Below, piece after piece: positions 34,665-36,095 of a stretch of DNA of 36,095 bases. The notes beneath the pieces were generated by a model, which was not told the origin of the DNA, made no database searches, and saw only the letters and a list, made by a program, of their open reading frames with translations. Source of the DNA: Falsiroseomonas oleicola (GTDB lineage Bacteria; Pseudomonadota; Alphaproteobacteria; Acetobacterales; Acetobacteraceae). Within the stretch, counting starts at the first letter, position 1; every line of letters starts with the position of its first letter. The translations under genes and the position numbers were made by a program. The DNA lies in NCBI RefSeq assembly GCF_019029495.1, contig NZ_JAERQM010000014.1, forward strand, positions 1-36,095. Direction: 5' to 3'.

Positions 34665-36095
34665 ATGCCCTCGAAGATCTTCTTTTCGTCATGCTTCCAA
34701 GAGCCGAAGGGCACAAAGCTCGCCCTGCGGCAACGGGTCATTGATGGAATTAATCCAAAGAAGCGCATAACCGGCGAACGGGAAGATGTCGAGAATTTTC
34801 CAGTCTGGATGGCGGAAAGCTGGAAGATACTTGACCAAAACAATATGGTCCCCTTCATAGAGAAAGCGATGTTCTGTGTTGAGGGCGTCCGGACTTCGCA
34901 GACCTATGTTGCGGTCGCCCGCTCTAATTATGGCAGCAAAATCAAAATAGCAAACGGCGAAGATGTGCAAGTTTCCTATTTTGAGATGGAAATCTTCGAG
35001 GCAGCACTTTTGCAAAAGCCCATGAAAATCTTCATTCTGGAGGGCGAAGAGCTTACCGGACGATTGAAGTATGTTTTAGATTTGCTCGAGCCGGCCCTGC
35101 CAGGTCTAGACCGAACGCCGCGGAGTGAAGACTATATTTTTGCATGCCTACAGGAAATGCTCGAGGATCTTGAACAGCCGCGGCGCTCGCGCCGTCTTCG
35201 TCATCTTGTCGGTTCCGCCCCACGCTTTACTGACCAACTCATGGCAGACCGCCACTTTGAATATAACCCGATGGCTGCTGGCCCGCCGATCAGGTTCCTC
35301 AATGGATTGGGCGACCTCTCAGCCGCGCGCCCTAATGAAAGCTTAGTGAGCACTGTTCTCAAAGATGCACAGACAGAGCTGCGACATGATCGCAAGCTTT
35401 CTCTACTATGGATGGCTATCCGCGAATTGATGGGCGCGCCGCCTACCAAGGCGAACGATGAATTTGTCCCACTTTGGGAGCAAGCCCTGGCAGCATGGAG
35501 TTCAGCTGGCGCTTGGTATGGATTGCATGGCCATCCATATATGGGCTGCCTCGCCGCTCTTAGTTCGCTTAATTCAATCAAGGCAGAGCGATACGGATTT
35601 CCAGCTGGCCCCCATAGCGGATTCGCAAGTGAATACTACTCCATCTCAAAGCAGGCCCACCGGCCAAAATACCGCAAAGATGCGCTCGACATGGCCCTCA
35701 AGCATATCGAGGCTGAGGCTCTAAAAGGCGAGGCATCAGGAACATCGGGGTTGCGGGGAAGTATTTTGTACGCCCTTGGCGACAGGAAGAAGGCGATTGC
35801 CGACTTCCGACGGGCGCTGGAACTCAGGCGTTCTGTTGAGGGCGCCGATAGATCCGCAATCGGCGAATCTATGAGCGAGTTGGGCTTCGCCTTGGTTCGC
35901 TCACTAAAATTTAGAGAGGGCTTGTCTCTCTTGGAACAAGGCGTGGATCTGCTTCAAGCAGGCCCCGTCACCGGTTTTGTGGTCCGCGCCAAGCGGAAGC
36001 TAGCCCGGAAAATTCATCAGGGTTGGCGGACATGGTGCAAGCCGTTGAACGGCAATAGGATTCGGCTGCGACACCTGAACCCTGCCGTTTCCGGA
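34665..36095 (+). CDS. DUF4062-like/TPR protein, candidate defence effector (truncated by window end)
   Basis: An open frame of at least 477 codons running off the right edge. The first 125 residues read K-I-F-F-S-S-C-F-Q-E-P, then Y-V-A-V-A-R-S-N-Y-G-S-K, and V-S-Y-F-E-M-E-I-F-E-A-A-L-L-Q-K-P with M-K-I-F-I-L-E. This is the pattern of DUF4062, a TIR/deoxyribosyltransferase-like domain found at the N terminus of NTPase or repeat proteins in conflict systems. Around residues 365-395 a TPR-like repeat occurs (I-L-Y-A-L-G-D-R-K-K-A-I-A-D-F-R-R-A-L-E-L). The gene is AT-richer than its neighbours, like RADAR, so it was probably acquired separately. Defence is inferred from domain type and location; no catalytic residue can be assigned. 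Confidence 0.7.
   Translation, partial: MPSKIFFSSCFQEPKGTKLALRQRVIDGINPKKRITGEREDVENFPVWMAESWKILDQNNMVPFIEKAMFCVEGVRTSQTYVAVARSNYGSKIKIANGEDVQVSYFEMEIFEAALLQKPMKIFILEGEELTGRLKYVLDLLEPALPGLDRTPRSEDYIFACLQEMLEDLEQPRRSRRLRHLVGSAPRFTDQLMADRHFEYNPMAAGPPIRFLNGLGDLSAARPNESLVSTVLKDAQTELRHDRKLSLLWMAIRELMGAPPTKANDEFVPLWEQALAAWSSAGAWYGLHGHPYMGCLAALSSLNSIKAERYGFPAGPHSGFASEYYSISKQAHRPKYRKDALDMALKHIEAEALKGEASGTSGLRGSILYALGDRKKAIADFRRALELRRSVEGADRSAIGESMSELGFALVRSLKFREGLSLLEQGVDLLQAGPVTGFVVRAKRKLARKIHQGWRTWCKPLNGNRIRLRHLNPAVSG

Overview
The window is a prophage, or a prophage-derived island, in a GC-rich alphaproteobacterium. The best guess is Acetobacteraceae (Roseomonas-like), judged only from base composition and protein flavour. 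The phage is a mosaic: its head and packaging genes are lambda-like (Nu1/A terminase, gpW, portal B, S49 protease, scaffold, decoration D, capsid E, FII-like) and its contractile tail genes are Mu-like (gp37/gp38 families, sheath L, tube M, gp41 chaperone with a frameshift, tape measure, gpN). Late genes run on the minus strand from about 18.1 kb down to 0.25 kb. The tail module stops after a split gpN, and what looks like the end of an IS5/IS427-type insertion sequence lies at positions 1-97. The baseplate and fibre genes expected next are outside the window or lost.

Right of the late genes, 18.1-20.9 kb holds small hypothetical genes, a serine recombinase and a DUF6362-like gene. Then comes a clearly AT-richer block, 21.3-26.9 kb, with two long minus-strand genes that I identify as a complete RADAR anti-phage system: rdrB (adenosine deaminase, all metal and catalytic motifs present) and rdrA (P-loop ATPase). 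From 27.2 to 31.6 kb come a ribbon-helix-helix-like protein, an intergenic region with a 22-bp inverted repeat and TTATATCA repeats, a Toprim/DUF3987 primase-helicase-like protein and a CII-like regulator. A divergent cro/cI switch sits at 31.65-32.67 kb with five matching TGGCCA-N3-TGGCCA operators. A small plus-strand operon ending in an AlpA-like regulator follows (32.7-33.9 kb). The window ends in a hypothetical gene and a truncated AT-richer gene joining a DUF4062-like N-terminal domain to a TPR-like region, which is a candidate second defence gene.

Several cargo units interrupt the phage plan. A ParE/RelE-type toxin-antitoxin pair with its own promoter and terminator sits between gp38 and the sheath gene. 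A divergent AraC-regulator/SDR-oxidoreductase pair sits between terminase and gpW. Two small plus-strand genes oppose the late operon. RADAR lies inside the early region. A lysogen would hold lytic genes off through CI while RADAR, the toxin-antitoxin pair and perhaps the DUF4062 protein protect or stabilise the host and element. No tRNA, rRNA or CRISPR array was seen, and no tyrosine integrase or att site could be identified.
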